From Ulota crispa (lineage: Eukaryota > Streptophyta > Bryopsida > Orthotrichales > Orthotrichaceae): DNA of 64,000 nt. The first letter of the stretch is position 1, and each line of letters starts with the position of its first letter. The notes below the pieces were generated by a model, which saw nothing but the letters and a program-made list of their open reading frames with translations, had not been told where the DNA came from and did not search any database. The position numbers and the translations under genes are program-made. Of this stretch, positions 11,586 to 22,700 are shown in pieces. The DNA is taken from contig OY987242.1 of assembly GCA_963920765.1 (NCBI GenBank), positions 26,436,002 to 26,500,001 on the forward strand, read 5' to 3'.

Positions 11586-14095
11586 GGACATCCTCAATCC
11601 CCCCGGCATAAAGGCCCAATGTATAAATCCTCATCTATTAATAGCAAATAGTTAACCACAAAAAAATTATATGATTGAAGGGCATGAAAATTTTCATTCT
11701 AAAGACGTAATAAGATTTTGGTTTGGACATTGCATGATTTAGATATATCACATCAAATGTTAACTAGCTTCTAAAAAACTTGTAGATCTCTCCAAAACAA
11801 GCCTAATCAATCCCCTTAAGAGGACAAATGGGACCTTGGGCATGTACCTGTGAGTCTATGACTAAACTATTTTTTTTTATAAATTTGAAACTTTGAGGAT
11901 GGTGGGGAATTCAAAGCAGGGTTTCTACTTTGGGCGAGTTAAGGCTGTCAGACAGCACGGATGGGCGGATGAACCAGACAGCACAAACAGACAAATCATA
12001 CCAAACGGGCAGATTAGGGCATTTTTAGGGTTTTTGACCTAAAAATGGAGGAATCAAATTATAAATTTTCATTTTTACTACATGATATGGCTTTGAATCC
12101 ACATTTTGACTTCATGTTTGCAACAATGAGTGTCACTAGCATGTACAAAGTAAGTTTTTTAACAATTTGGACCATTTTTTAAAGTCAACTATGAGTTGAC
12201 TTCACCAGACGGACCATGATCTTAATCGGACATTATGGGCGTACAAGCGGGCGGGCATACGGGTGGCCCAATGTAACAACCACGATTCAAAGATGTATGT
12301 GCACATCTAGTTTTTTCTTCATTCCAACGTTTCTTGAAGAAGTTATGCTTCAATTTCCAAAAAACAAGCAAGGTGGGCAATTCTGGCAGCCCAAATAAAA
12401 TATTTAAAATTGCATATTTTAAAAATAAAAATCTGAAATTAGTTCTTTAGATTTTTGTATATGTGGGAAGCTTTGAATCATTCAATTTTGATTTATGAAA
12501 TGAAAGTTATGAGAAGTTTTAGTTTGCGGGTAGGTATGGGACTCCCAAACCTCCATTCCTTGTGCTCCTTGTAAAATTTGGTGCTTTACCATTTTGAGCT
12601 CTTTGTAGTATTACTTTTTAATCTTTTTTTTCCAAGTTGTAATAGATTAAGATTCCTTGGTTTTTACCATTTGGATGAAAGTATTTCCCATTTTGAATTT
12701 TACATAAATCCTCCAATTTTGCTTGGTATATGCAAATTTCATGGCCTTTTGGCATTGCAAGATTTAACAAAGTATGATTCACACCTCCAATTCATTTGAA
12801 AATTCTCCCACACATACCTAACTTGGTCTTCAACATGAAAAAAATTAACCTCAACTTTTGTGTAGAACATTTTTTTGATTTAGAAGTGGTCAAAGGCTTT
12901 TGAAATTTTTGGGCAGCACAAGAAAAACTTTTTTTTGCACTTTAGATGTCAATATCTCACTCCTCTATATTTAGAATGAGCTGACTTTTTCCCACAAGTA
13001 CCTCCCATAGTCTAGGGCAAGACCTTATAGTTGGATTTCTAAAAAAAAAGAATCCTGCTTTGTTATTCATTCCCCCAAAAGTGGCAATTTTGAGTGACTT
13101 TCACAGAGAAATGGGTTTCAGCTTTTAGGGGTTTACTCTTTAAAGACCTCGCACATTTTCACAAATACCACTAGAAACCGGGGAAGTAAGCTTGGATGTG
13201 CGTTTGAATCAAATATGGACCCAATTTTAATAATCCAGTTATACAAGAAAATCTCAAGTGTTTATTTTAAAATGTCAAGATTTCAACTAGATCTATCATT
13301 GGAAGTGAAATATTATAATGATTGAGTGAATTGTAGGTGAAAAATCTCTAGTTTTCATACTTATGTGATTTTGGATCTTAGTGCTTCTTACAAGCTTTGC
13401 TTGAGAAAAGCCTTATATTTCTAGAAAGCAAGGTTTTCCACCTTTCTAACAAGACTAGTTTCACACAAAATGGATAAATATAGCAATCACAAGGTGTAGC
13501 TAAGTAGTGGACAAAAAGGGTAAAAAAATTCACTTTATTTGCTACCCAAAAATAGTTTTACAAGAAATTTGATAATGCTATGAAAAGTCCAATTGGTGAA
13601 AACAATAAAAAATGACCCTAATTGTAGGATGACAAATTTTTAAGTTGAAATGATAGCACCACTTTAGTGGATCTTTAAATAATACAATTATACTACTATC
13701 GTATAGAAAAACAATTCAAGCATATTTCTTAAGCAAGTTGAATTTTTTTAGGATTGCACAATTGAAATTTGGCATTCTTCTTAGATGTTTGGTGTATTGT
13801 GTTGTTGCTTTGATCCATCTTTGACCAAATATGGATACATATTTTGAGGCCATGTTGAATAAACACCATTGTTTATCAACTCACAAACCCAATTCCGTTG
13901 TTGTTTTTTTGGTTGGATGCAAAATTCTTGTGATCACATGCATTCTTCAATATCAACTTCCAAATTGTTGAACAATTTTGCTCTACATGCCAAAAACCAC
14001 TCTCCTAAACCAAAATATGGTTTGGTGGTCTCTAATGGGTTAATAGAAGAGGATTGATATATTGGGCCTTTACGTTTGGTGGATTGAAGATACCC
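11586..14095. mobile_element. Harbinger/Tourist-like element with TTA target, disrupted
   Basis: Left end GGACATCCTCAATCC preceded by TTA (11583-11585); right end GGATTGAAGATACCC followed by TTA (14096-14098). Ends match the adjacent element 14099-15995. The paralogous duplication copy lacks it (sequence diverges right at 11583-11585). Interior holds an inverted class III TTAA element (about 12230-13135), and a further TTAA-type end (TCTCTAATGGGTTAA) abuts the right arm at 14042. Confidence 0.7.
12230..13135. mobile_element. TTAA-type MITE, class III, inverted and decayed
   Basis: Reverse-complement relative of 6874-7817 and 14535-15471; for example ATGAAAGTTATGAGAAGTTTT near 12500 minus one base is the inverse of their AAAACTCCTCATAACTTTCAT region. 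Right terminus reads TTTTAGGGGTTTA, a mutated TAGGGGTTAA. Left limit approximate. Confidence 0.55.
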
Positions 14096-14534
14096 TTAGG
14101 TCGTCTTCAATCCACTTGGCATAAAGGCCCGATATGTGAATCTTGATCTATTAATAGCAATTAGTTCATCACCTAAAAATTATATGATTTGAAGGGCATG
14201 AAAATTTCCATTCTAAGAATGCAATAAGATTTTGGTCAAATGAACATAGCATGATTTGAATATATCACATCAAATGTTAGCTAACTTCCAAAAAACTTAA
14301 AGGCCTTCCCAAGTCAAGCCCAAATAAGGAAATTTTACCGCCGTCTACTTTACTAAATTTTTTGTATTTAGGCTTGGATTCAAGAGACCTCTAAATTTTT
14401 TGGAAGTTAGCTAACATTTGATGTGATGTATCTAAATCATGCAATGTCCAAATCAAAATTTTATTGTTGTAGTTAGAATGTGAATTTTCATGCCCTTTAA
14501 ATCTTATAATTTTTGTGTGATTAACAATCTTCTA

Positions 14535-15471
14535 TTAACCCGTAAAGGACCGAGCCATTTTTTAAGTGAAAATCACTCAAAACTGCCACTTTTGGGGGGG
14601 GGTTAGTAAGAAGGTAATTTTAAAAAAATTTGGGAAATCCAACCATAAGATCTTGCCCTAAATTGGATTAGGTACTTGTGGAAAAAAAATCAGGTCATTC
14701 CAAATGGACATGAGTGAGATATTTACATCTAAAGTGAAAAGAAAAGTTCTTTTTCATGCTGCCCCAACATTTCAAAAGCCTTTGACCACTCCTATAACAA
14801 AAAAGTTGCTCTACGCAACTTTGCACTTTATTTTTCCCATGTAGGAGATCAAGTTAGCTATGTGTCAAAGACTTTTCAAATCAATTGGAACTATACAACA
14901 CATGGGAAAAAATAGTAAGTAAAAAGAAGTAGAGAATGAGTCAAAACACTAAAGTGTTACGAGTTTAATTATGGAAATGAAAAATGCTAATCCCAACGGT
15001 GATAATGTTGTGATAAAAAATCTACTTCCCTAGGTTTAATTATTTTTCCAATATTAAAAATTGAGTAAAAGAAAGGACTTCAAAGTTTATTTTAGAGTAG
15101 AGAATCCATAATTGCTTGCAAACAAAAACTCCTCATAACTTTCATCTCATTGATTGAAATTGAATGATTCAAAGCTTCTCACCTATTAAAAAATCTAAAG
15201 AACAAATTTCAAATTTTAATCTAAAAGTTAATTAATTCTTAAAGAAATATGTGGGCTGCCCGAGCAGGCAGTCCTCCCCAAAATTTCAGAAATTCTTGCG
15301 TAACTTCTTCAATAATTGTTGGAATGAGGAAAAAATTAGATGCCCACTTAGATCTTTGAATCCCCCACCTTCAATAAAAGTTTCAAAAAATCACACAAAG
15401 TAGCTTATCCAAAGGTACATGCCCGAACTCCCACCTATCCCCCAAAGGGACAACGGCCCTTTCGGGGTTAA
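14535..15471. mobile_element. TTAA-type MITE, class III (937 bp), nested
   Basis: TTAACCCGTAAAGGACCGAG at left, GGCCCTTTCGGGGTTAA at right. Inserted in a TTAA of the fold-back arm of 14099-15995: the uninterrupted arm at about 14140-14150 reads CTATTAATAG. Shares its right TTAA with the next unit. Confidence 0.8.
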
Positions 15472-15715
15472 CCTGTGAGCGCCCAAGGGGCCAAAATATG
15501 GCCTCTTGGTTTTGAAAATTTTCCTTGTTTGACAGTTATAATCTTTTCAATGGTATGGTGAAAGGACGTGTCCTTTTCCTTGGAGCTCCAAGCCTATGTT
15601 CACTACCAATCAGTATGGTCAATTTTTGTGGATTTCTTTTAGGTGATAGTTTGATTGGAATAAGTTCCAAAGGGTTTGGATTTGAGTGAACTTGTGCTGG
15701 GCGCTCAAGAATTAA
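15468..15715. mobile_element. TTAA-type MITE, class IV (248 bp), nested
   Basis: Ends TTAACCTGTGAGCGCCCAAG and GGGCGCTCAAGAATTAA form an inverted pair around GAGCGCCCA. Related internally to 10164-10417. Bounded on both sides by TTAA shared with neighbouring units. Confidence 0.65.
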
Positions 15716-15943
15716 CCCCTGAACGTCCCGAAAGCCCTTTGCAGCTGTATATACAACCGTGTATACAGATGTATTTGAGCTGCTCTGAGAATTTTTCAAA
15801 TTTTTTTATGCACCTACCATCATACAATCCTTCAATATGTATGATTGTAACACTTAATTTTCAGCTCATTCAAACTTCTAAATAATGATTGCAAAAGTAT
15901 TTGATACTATAGCTCTAGAGCCCAAGGGCCCTTCAAAGGTTAA
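15712..15943. mobile_element. TTAA-type MITE, class V (232 bp), nested
   Basis: Ends TTAACCCCTGAACGTCCCGA and GGGCCCTTCAAAGGTTAA. The TTAA at 15940-15943 rejoins the host arm (TAAATTAGGATTCG). Similar in length and ends to the element in RBL intron 1. Confidence 0.55.
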
Positions 15944-16673
15944 TAAATTAGGATTCGTATACTGGGCCATTATGCCGGGTGGATTGAAGATACCCTTATG
16001 CTCTAAGGGAGGGTAATCAGTATATGTATAAACATAATTACATAGTATGCCGGACCTGGGAACCCTTAAAATATTGGCTTGTCGGCAGCCATATGGGGAA
16101 TCAAAGAGGTGTTAGAGTTGGAACGATGAGGTTCTCGGGTCAATCCCCTGGGGTGTTGAGACTACGGGCTAAAGGGGAGCTTGGACCCCAATAAGGGGGA
16201 ATGCCGGACCATAACATCGACACTCATGGAAGTCTGCTACCCTCATCCTTTTTGTTCCTTCGTGCTTCGGAGAACCTTTTTGTTCCTTCCTGTATGGGGC
16301 GACGAGCTTTTTGAGTGCGAAGCATTCATTCCAAAATCTATAATATTCAATCAACAAGTTAGGTCTTGGATCTGCTCAAGATGATTTATTATGCCTTCAA
16401 ATGAGAAAGCATAGCATTACTCTCCAGGAAATAGCTGCATTAAATTGTTTAATTGGCGGATCGAGTATCACTTTGGCTATGCGAAAATTTACAAAAAATA
16501 ATTGCGAAGAACCGATTGCAGCAGCTGTAAATGTATATCTTTCGTCATTCTTCAATTGGCAATTCAAAAAAATATCCTCCCGACTGCATACACGATGCCA
16601 ACGCCAGTCTTAGACTGAGTAACTTAGCACCACTACTTAATTTTCTTGCTTTTACGTCGCATTGAAAGCCTGA

Positions 16674-16793
16674 AACGCCATATTCATTAAATTTTGAAAA
16701 TCAAATTCCCAAGTTGTACCCTAATACTCAGTTTAAGTTGGTCACCTTAAACCTAAAATGTCCAAAAAGTCCCAATTTAATGAATATGGCATT
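16674..16793. mobile_element. 120-bp MITE of the CCATATT family in duplication copy B
   Basis: AACGCCATATTCATTAAATT and inverse AATTTAATGAATATGGC at its ends. Copy A lacks it: CGCATTGAAAGCC runs directly into CATTAATCAACG there. Related to 9147-9403. Confidence 0.75.
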
Positions 16794-16843
16794 CTTATCA
16801 ACGATTACCTGCTGACTGCATTTTATGGGACTTTCTTGTAAAT

Positions 16844-16994
16844 ATTGCAAACTTTGTCCTATTCGATAATTTGAGAAGAAACTTTGATTTTGGAAATGAA
16901 CTAAGTTTAATGTAAGCATCTTAAACCGAGCTCTACGTTTAAGATGAAGTACAACTTGAGAATCTGGTTTTCCCAATTTAACGAATATGACGTT
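16844..16994. mobile_element. About 150-bp MITE of the CCATATT family in duplication copy B
   Basis: Right end CCCAATTTAACGAATATGAC matches the family; the left end is decayed (CCTATTCGATAATTTGAG). Copy A joins TGTAAATG directly to CGAAGGTCAATG, so this block is an insertion in B. Confidence 0.6.
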
Positions 16995-17631
16995 GAAGGT
17001 CAATGAGGATAATGAAGGGATAATGCTACAGGAGCCCTCCACAACATCTTCTCAAACTTACTACGTGCAATGATTTGAGGATCTTTAATCAGGAAAAGTG
17101 CCACAAAGGATGACAGGATATTATACTTTAAGCTAACAAACATTGGGGAATGATGCTTGCGGACACTCCATCATCAAAAATTAGATTCTTCCAGCGATCC
17201 TTATTTTGCTTCCTCTGACACAAACTGGTTCCTCCACTCAAATTGAGGCATGGCTTAAAAAATAAAGCAATACAAACTACCAGAAATTCAGAACACAAGA
17301 TCCAGAAATATGAAATCGAACTGCCTGCTAAGTTATCATGCTTGGGAAAGAGCATCACCACCCGTCTTACAAAATGCAAGCCGATTTGCAAGCTTATCAA
17401 TCTAGTTTGCAAGCCAAGTATAAGTCGCTCTACCCACAGCCTTTTAGGAGGCCATCTCCACCCAATCAGCTACGTTCACATTCAAGGATCAAATCTTTGT
17501 TTGTTGGAAAAGTGTAAAAGATGCTTGTTCCATGTAATATTGCTACCACTAAAGAGAGTGCCATAAGTTGATTGGAGGTTTGCAAGACAAACCACAAATA
17601 TGTATGTCAACATGCCACAAGATAGTCATAC

Positions 17632-18291
17632 TTAACCCCAAAATGACCGTGGAGATTCCTGAGCTTCTAGGAATTTGCTCTAGTTTGAATAAAAAGCCAA
17701 CATTTCGATAAGTTGTATCATTTTTTTTAAAATTTTAATCATATAAAATCAAACTAGACATGTTAGAGATCACATTAGAAAATACAACAATATTTCTTAT
17801 GGGTTGAAAGATTATAATGTTTGATCATGAGGGTGTTGAAACTTTGAAAATGACTTGAAGTCTTTCAATCTTTGTTTCACATGTCAACTTTAAAAAGTAA
17901 ATCACCAAAAAAATATGAGGTTCAAGGGCCCAACATGCATAACCCCAACCAACTTATGACTTCTCAAAATCTACTTTACAATTTTTTAAAATGAATTTCT
18001 AATGTGAATTTTTCTCTAAGATCTAATGTATTTGAGGCTCATTCCCAAGAGCCCTTGACACTACATGAAGTCAAGATTGCAATGAACACCCGTGCACAAA
18101 ATCTTGAATAGAAAAAATCATAATCAATCATTTGTAAAATCAGATTGTTGAAGTTAAAATTAAACTTCCAAAAGAAATGTTCAAAAAATCTAAAATACTA
18201 AAAATATTAATTTAGTAAGGTTTTATTTAACTTCGAAAATTCAAAAATTGGTCAAGGACACATTCTGTCCTCAGGGTCATTTTGGGGTTAA
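17632..18291. mobile_element. TTAA-type MITE, class II (660 bp), perfect 17-bp ends
   Basis: TTAACCCCAAAATGACC at left and GGTCATTTTGGGGTTAA at right are exact inverses. Interior is shared with 3531-4186. Non-coding. Confidence 0.85.
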
Positions 18292-19707
18292 CAAGCTCTA
18301 GAGAAGTCATGATTTAGTATTAAAAAAATGAGGTGCTACTCATACTTAGATTTTCAGGATTATCACAGAAGTGGACGGTTTCGAGGTCTCTGAATATACA
18401 AGTACGCCCAACAACACTAGGATCACTTTTCTTTTTTATTCTTTGACAATGGTGAGCTTCGGTAAAGGACAAAAATTGACCACTGTTTTTGCAAATTGGG
18501 TATCCATCTTTCGAATTTACAAACTCCAAAATAAAGTACCTAAAACAAAACTCTACAATCAAACTTCTCTCCTTCATCCAAATGACCCAAGAACACGTGC
18601 AGCAAGTCACGGTGCACATGGAGTAAGTTTACACTTTTCTTTCAGTGGGAAAATTCACCCCACGTAAGATTTGGTTAGCGAGGATGTAAAACAATTTGAA
18701 AGATTTAGCACTCCCAAAAAAAGAGAAATCAGAGCTCCAAAGGATAATTTACGGAAACCTCACCTTACGATACCGGCTTTCATAGCAGCGTGAACTCTTT
18801 ATTCAAACGAATAAATAATTTCCAAAATTGATACCATGTCTCTAAAAATGATATCCCATCCATTTCACACCGCGCGGTCCACATTTTAAATGGCACGTCT
18901 AAAAACATCACTCCAAAGCGACACATTCTCTAAAATCCTGAATCCCAACTCTGAAGTCTCGAAGCTGCAGTTTTTGTATCTATTACGTACACTCACTAAC
19001 CTGGTAATGCCAAAATCGTTCTACTTGTAACAGGAGGTCTTTCTCACAGCCAACGCACTCGCTTTTCTATCTGTAAAACCAGCGTAGGCGAATCAGATAT
19101 CAAAATGAATCCAACAAGGAACATCAGAAATAATCAACAACAAACTAAAGCAGCATGACTAGCTCAGTACTTACTCCCGCTTCTTCCACTCAGAAAACAT
19201 CAGCATATAATCAAAACGAAACAAACAATGTACATCAGACATAATGTATAAGAAAGCTTAAGAGAATCGAATGAAGCAACATGATAAAAAAAAGGAGAGC
19301 ATGATTTAAAACCTTACTTACATGAGCGTAAATACCTTCGTAGATGAATCCTCAGAGCTCCACATTCAATCGCCAAACACAAGTTTTGTACTTGGTAGAA
19401 GTCTCTCATGAGGATTGGAGTAATGACAAGGCACATCTACCTGAACTAATACTAGAGCAGGGTTACCAGACCAGAATCCAAAGAGTGGATACAAACTACA
19501 CGGATATGCTAGACATACCATTTGAATGAAACTCACAGAACAGCTAGATCCTAAACCGTCTCTTTTAAAACATATCCAGGAAGGGTCATATCCGACGGCA
19601 CTGTACTACTAATCCCGTTCATGAACCCCCTGATCTTGAAGGCAATATTCCTGTGATAACATTAGGTCAACAAAATGTGGGATAATCCGACTTTACTGGA
19701 ACTTCAC
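18292..19707. other. Downstream region of the importin gene; no further gene established
   Basis: Less AT-rich than the spacer to its left. On the minus strand isolated splice-like signals occur (donor GTAAGTAAG near 19320, donor GTAAGT near 19170, an acceptor/donor pair near 19070-19000), but no joined frame stays open. It probably holds the importin 3' UTR and possibly a non-coding transcript. Confidence 0.35.
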
Positions 19708-22700
19708 TTATAGCTTCATGACAGAACTGAGAGCAGTGGCCTCGTCAGGAGGCAGGCTGCCGAGAACAGACTGCATTTGATCACCATACTGGGCACATAA
19801 TTGCATAACAGCTCTACCGATACCCAACTTGACATCATCTGGGGTGTCGTGCATCTCCACAGCCTTGGCGAATACAGGTACAAGTTGAGGAACCAATGGA
19901 ATGATCTGCAGAAGAGAGGATACGCATGGTTAGAAGATGAAAAATTATAAGTGCAAAAGTGTCAAGGCAGAGATAATGGTAAAAAGAAAACTGAAAACTG
20001 AAAATGTGTACCTCAGAATGACCAGATACAATAAGGCTACATAAGCAGCCATATACAGTTTCCGATTCCTCCATGTCCTCCTTCAAGGGCAAAGCAGATA
20101 TAAAAACTGGCAAAACCTGTAGCAAACAAACGACCAGGGAATAAAAAAAGAAATCAGCGAATACCGACATGTTCATTTAATAGTTGAAATAGGGTTCCAC
20201 CGTATCTTGTACTGAGATACTCTATTTACTTCGCACTTTGATTGCACAATTAAGTTGAAGGTGATCGCAATTGAGATGCTGAAGCGTTACATTAGCCAAT
20301 TAGTAGATGTCATTAAGCTCTAACAAAAAAAGGGAAATTTTATGATTTATACGTAGACTTGGAACATAACAGTTTCCACTGCATCAATATGAAATAGAGG
20401 ATATGGTATCAACCTGATTCAAAGGAAGCACATGAGGATGTGCAGTGATCATGCGGGCAACGGCTCCAGCTGCATTATCTCTTGTCCCATTGTCTTCTCC
20501 AGCTCCGAAAAGAGGATGTAGTGCTACTAGTATATTGTTGTAATGACTTGGAGAAAGGAAGTCAAGAAGTTTCAAATATATGGGTGTGTAACCTAAATTA
20601 GTAATATAAAATAGGTTTAGATTCTAAGTGTAGGTGTAAAGATATGAGAATTTAGTTTGAAAACATTGAGAGCTAGATTTGGGTTCCAAGAGTGAGTCCA
20701 GGAAATGACACAACAATTACACATTTCTCCACACTTGTAACCAATATATTTCTGTAGAACAAGGATACGGTAGTGCCACATCTCCACCATTCTTACACAA
20801 CTCCCCAACGCAGTAGGCTGCATTCCGTCGATTAGTTGCGTCCGGTGACGCCAGTTCCTTCATAGCGATAGGCAAAGTAATCTGCACATATCATAACAGT
20901 TAATATAGCATTGGTGTAATAATAGACGACAGTACCCTCAATTGTTCAGGTGAGCTTAAATATGGAAAGTTCTATAATAAGTGCAGTATAAGAGGAAAAG
21001 TATACACAAGGTAAAATAAGATCAAGTTACAAACCTCAACGTAGGGGGTGATAGCACTTCCAATCTCTTTTGCCACCTCAGCAACACAGGCAATTGCCAT
21101 TGTACGATCGTTAGGAGGACGAGAAGCTTTCTGCATACATACCAAAAACATCAGAAGCGTCAGTAACTCTCAATTTTCTGAAATATAAGAAATTGGATAT
21201 CACAGGACACCGGCAAAAACATGGTCACCTTGTATTTATACAAACACTGAAAAAGCCGCCAACTTGCAAAAGTCCAAATTAATTCAGGTTCGTTCAGATT
21301 TGAAGAATTCGAAACTTGAATGGAAAAACACAGACTCTACACTACATCAGGACGAAATCATACCGCAAATTTCATCAAGGGTTCAAAGAATGAGCGGAAG
21401 AAAGGTTCAAATGCAGGGCCCATGCATTTTCCCAGCGCTGGCAGAATGTCCGTCACAGCATCAATAAGAAGCTCATCATGCTCCATGTCGTCTTCGTCAC
21501 CTTCACTGTCAGTGTCTCCTGTTTGTTGGCAGACAGCTTCCTGACGCACCAAACAAAGTGTGGCCTCACACAAGGGTGTAATAACTGCAAACAGCCACTA
21601 ACACATCAGCTTAGAGACAGGTTTAAAGTCAAAGGCAAACGAGGATGTAAACACTTCAAAATCCAGTCTGATTTTGGGAACAAAGACAGCTCTACATATT
21701 TCAACAGATGATACATGTATCATGACATTAGTTCTAAGAATGGTTTTGCAGGAATGAACATACACTGCTGTATACTGTCATATCGGACAGTCTTCAAAAC
21801 CTCTGCCATGCAAGTGCACACTTGAGACACCGTGTCTTTATCATCATCATCGTTCATGATCTTGATGTACTCATCCATGATTTGATCTGCCAATCCATGT
21901 TACCTCAAAATTTAGGATAGCAAGCCATAAACTAACTAGGAACATTTCTTGAAGGTCCCGGGAAGAACATACTACTGTTTGTGTGTAACGGTACAGTCCC
22001 ATACATTGACATAGCTCTAACTCAGACTGGTCCAAGTAGGCATGGTTTACCTAGTACGTGTTTTACTTCAGGAGAAATCTGTATAAACACGAACATCAGA
22101 ATCAGTTATTGGAAAAAGCTGTCCAAGCAGTTATAACATTATAATTAAGAATTCAATCATTCTTGAAGTTACTCGACCAGTTATACCTCATTCAAAATAT
22201 CTTACCTAGCATAGAGGTCCAACAGCCTAAGGAAGATAAATGCTATTGTTATCTATTTAGTGGTATCTCGGAGCAGGAGATATTGACTTACTGGGTCACT
22301 TGGATATGATTCTTTGGTTGCAGTAAGTAAATCTGAACGAATCATCAGAAAATCAGTAATCCCCAAAAGAAAAATAGTGAAAGACCTCGATTAATTAACT
22401 CAATCATGGTTTTTTTGGTACTTTAGGAACAAATGCAATCACATTCAGGAGAACGCGATGACCGCCTTGTCTCGGCCAAAAAAATTCCATGCTGCATAAT
22501 AAATTCCGCAAAATGAAAATGAGCCCGTATGTGAAGCTTTAGGATCAACATACGTTGGTACGCAAGAACAGCTTGAACCCTCACATCCTCGTGAAAGTAA
22601 CCAACATGTTTCTGCATCACCTTCAATGCCTCTTCCAGAAACCTGACTATAGTTAAAGATCCTTCAACGCATAACAACATTAAAAAAAGTCAATGACTAC

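Larger units (their letters stand above)
14099..15995. mobile_element. Harbinger/Tourist-like fold-back element with TTA target, disrupted
   Basis: GGTCGTCTTCAATCCACTTG at left, inverse GGATTGAAGATACCC at right, flanked by TTA at 14096-14098 and 15996-15998. Long inverted arms: 14151-14310 versus 14370-14535 (for example TTAGCTAACTTCCAAAAAAC against GTTTTTTGGAAGTTAGCT-like inverse). The right arm is split at CTATTAA by three TTAA-bounded units (14535-15943). The outer terminus is therefore older than the insert. Confidence 0.75.
16325..17320. repeat. Segmental duplication copy B
   Basis: Partner of 9826-11582. Holds the empty site (TTAA at 17255-17258) for the 10965-11513 insertion, and has its own two small MITE insertions (16674-16793, 16844-16994). 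A 70-codon open frame at 16401-16613 is broken in copy A, so no gene is called. Confidence 0.7.

Noticed and set aside
16090-16170. B-box-like GGTTCTCGGGTCAATCCC suggesting a tRNA or SINE
   Set aside because: No A box at the right spacing and no cloverleaf fold.
16401-16613. 70-codon open frame in duplication copy B
   Set aside because: The matching frame in copy A is broken and no family is recognisable.
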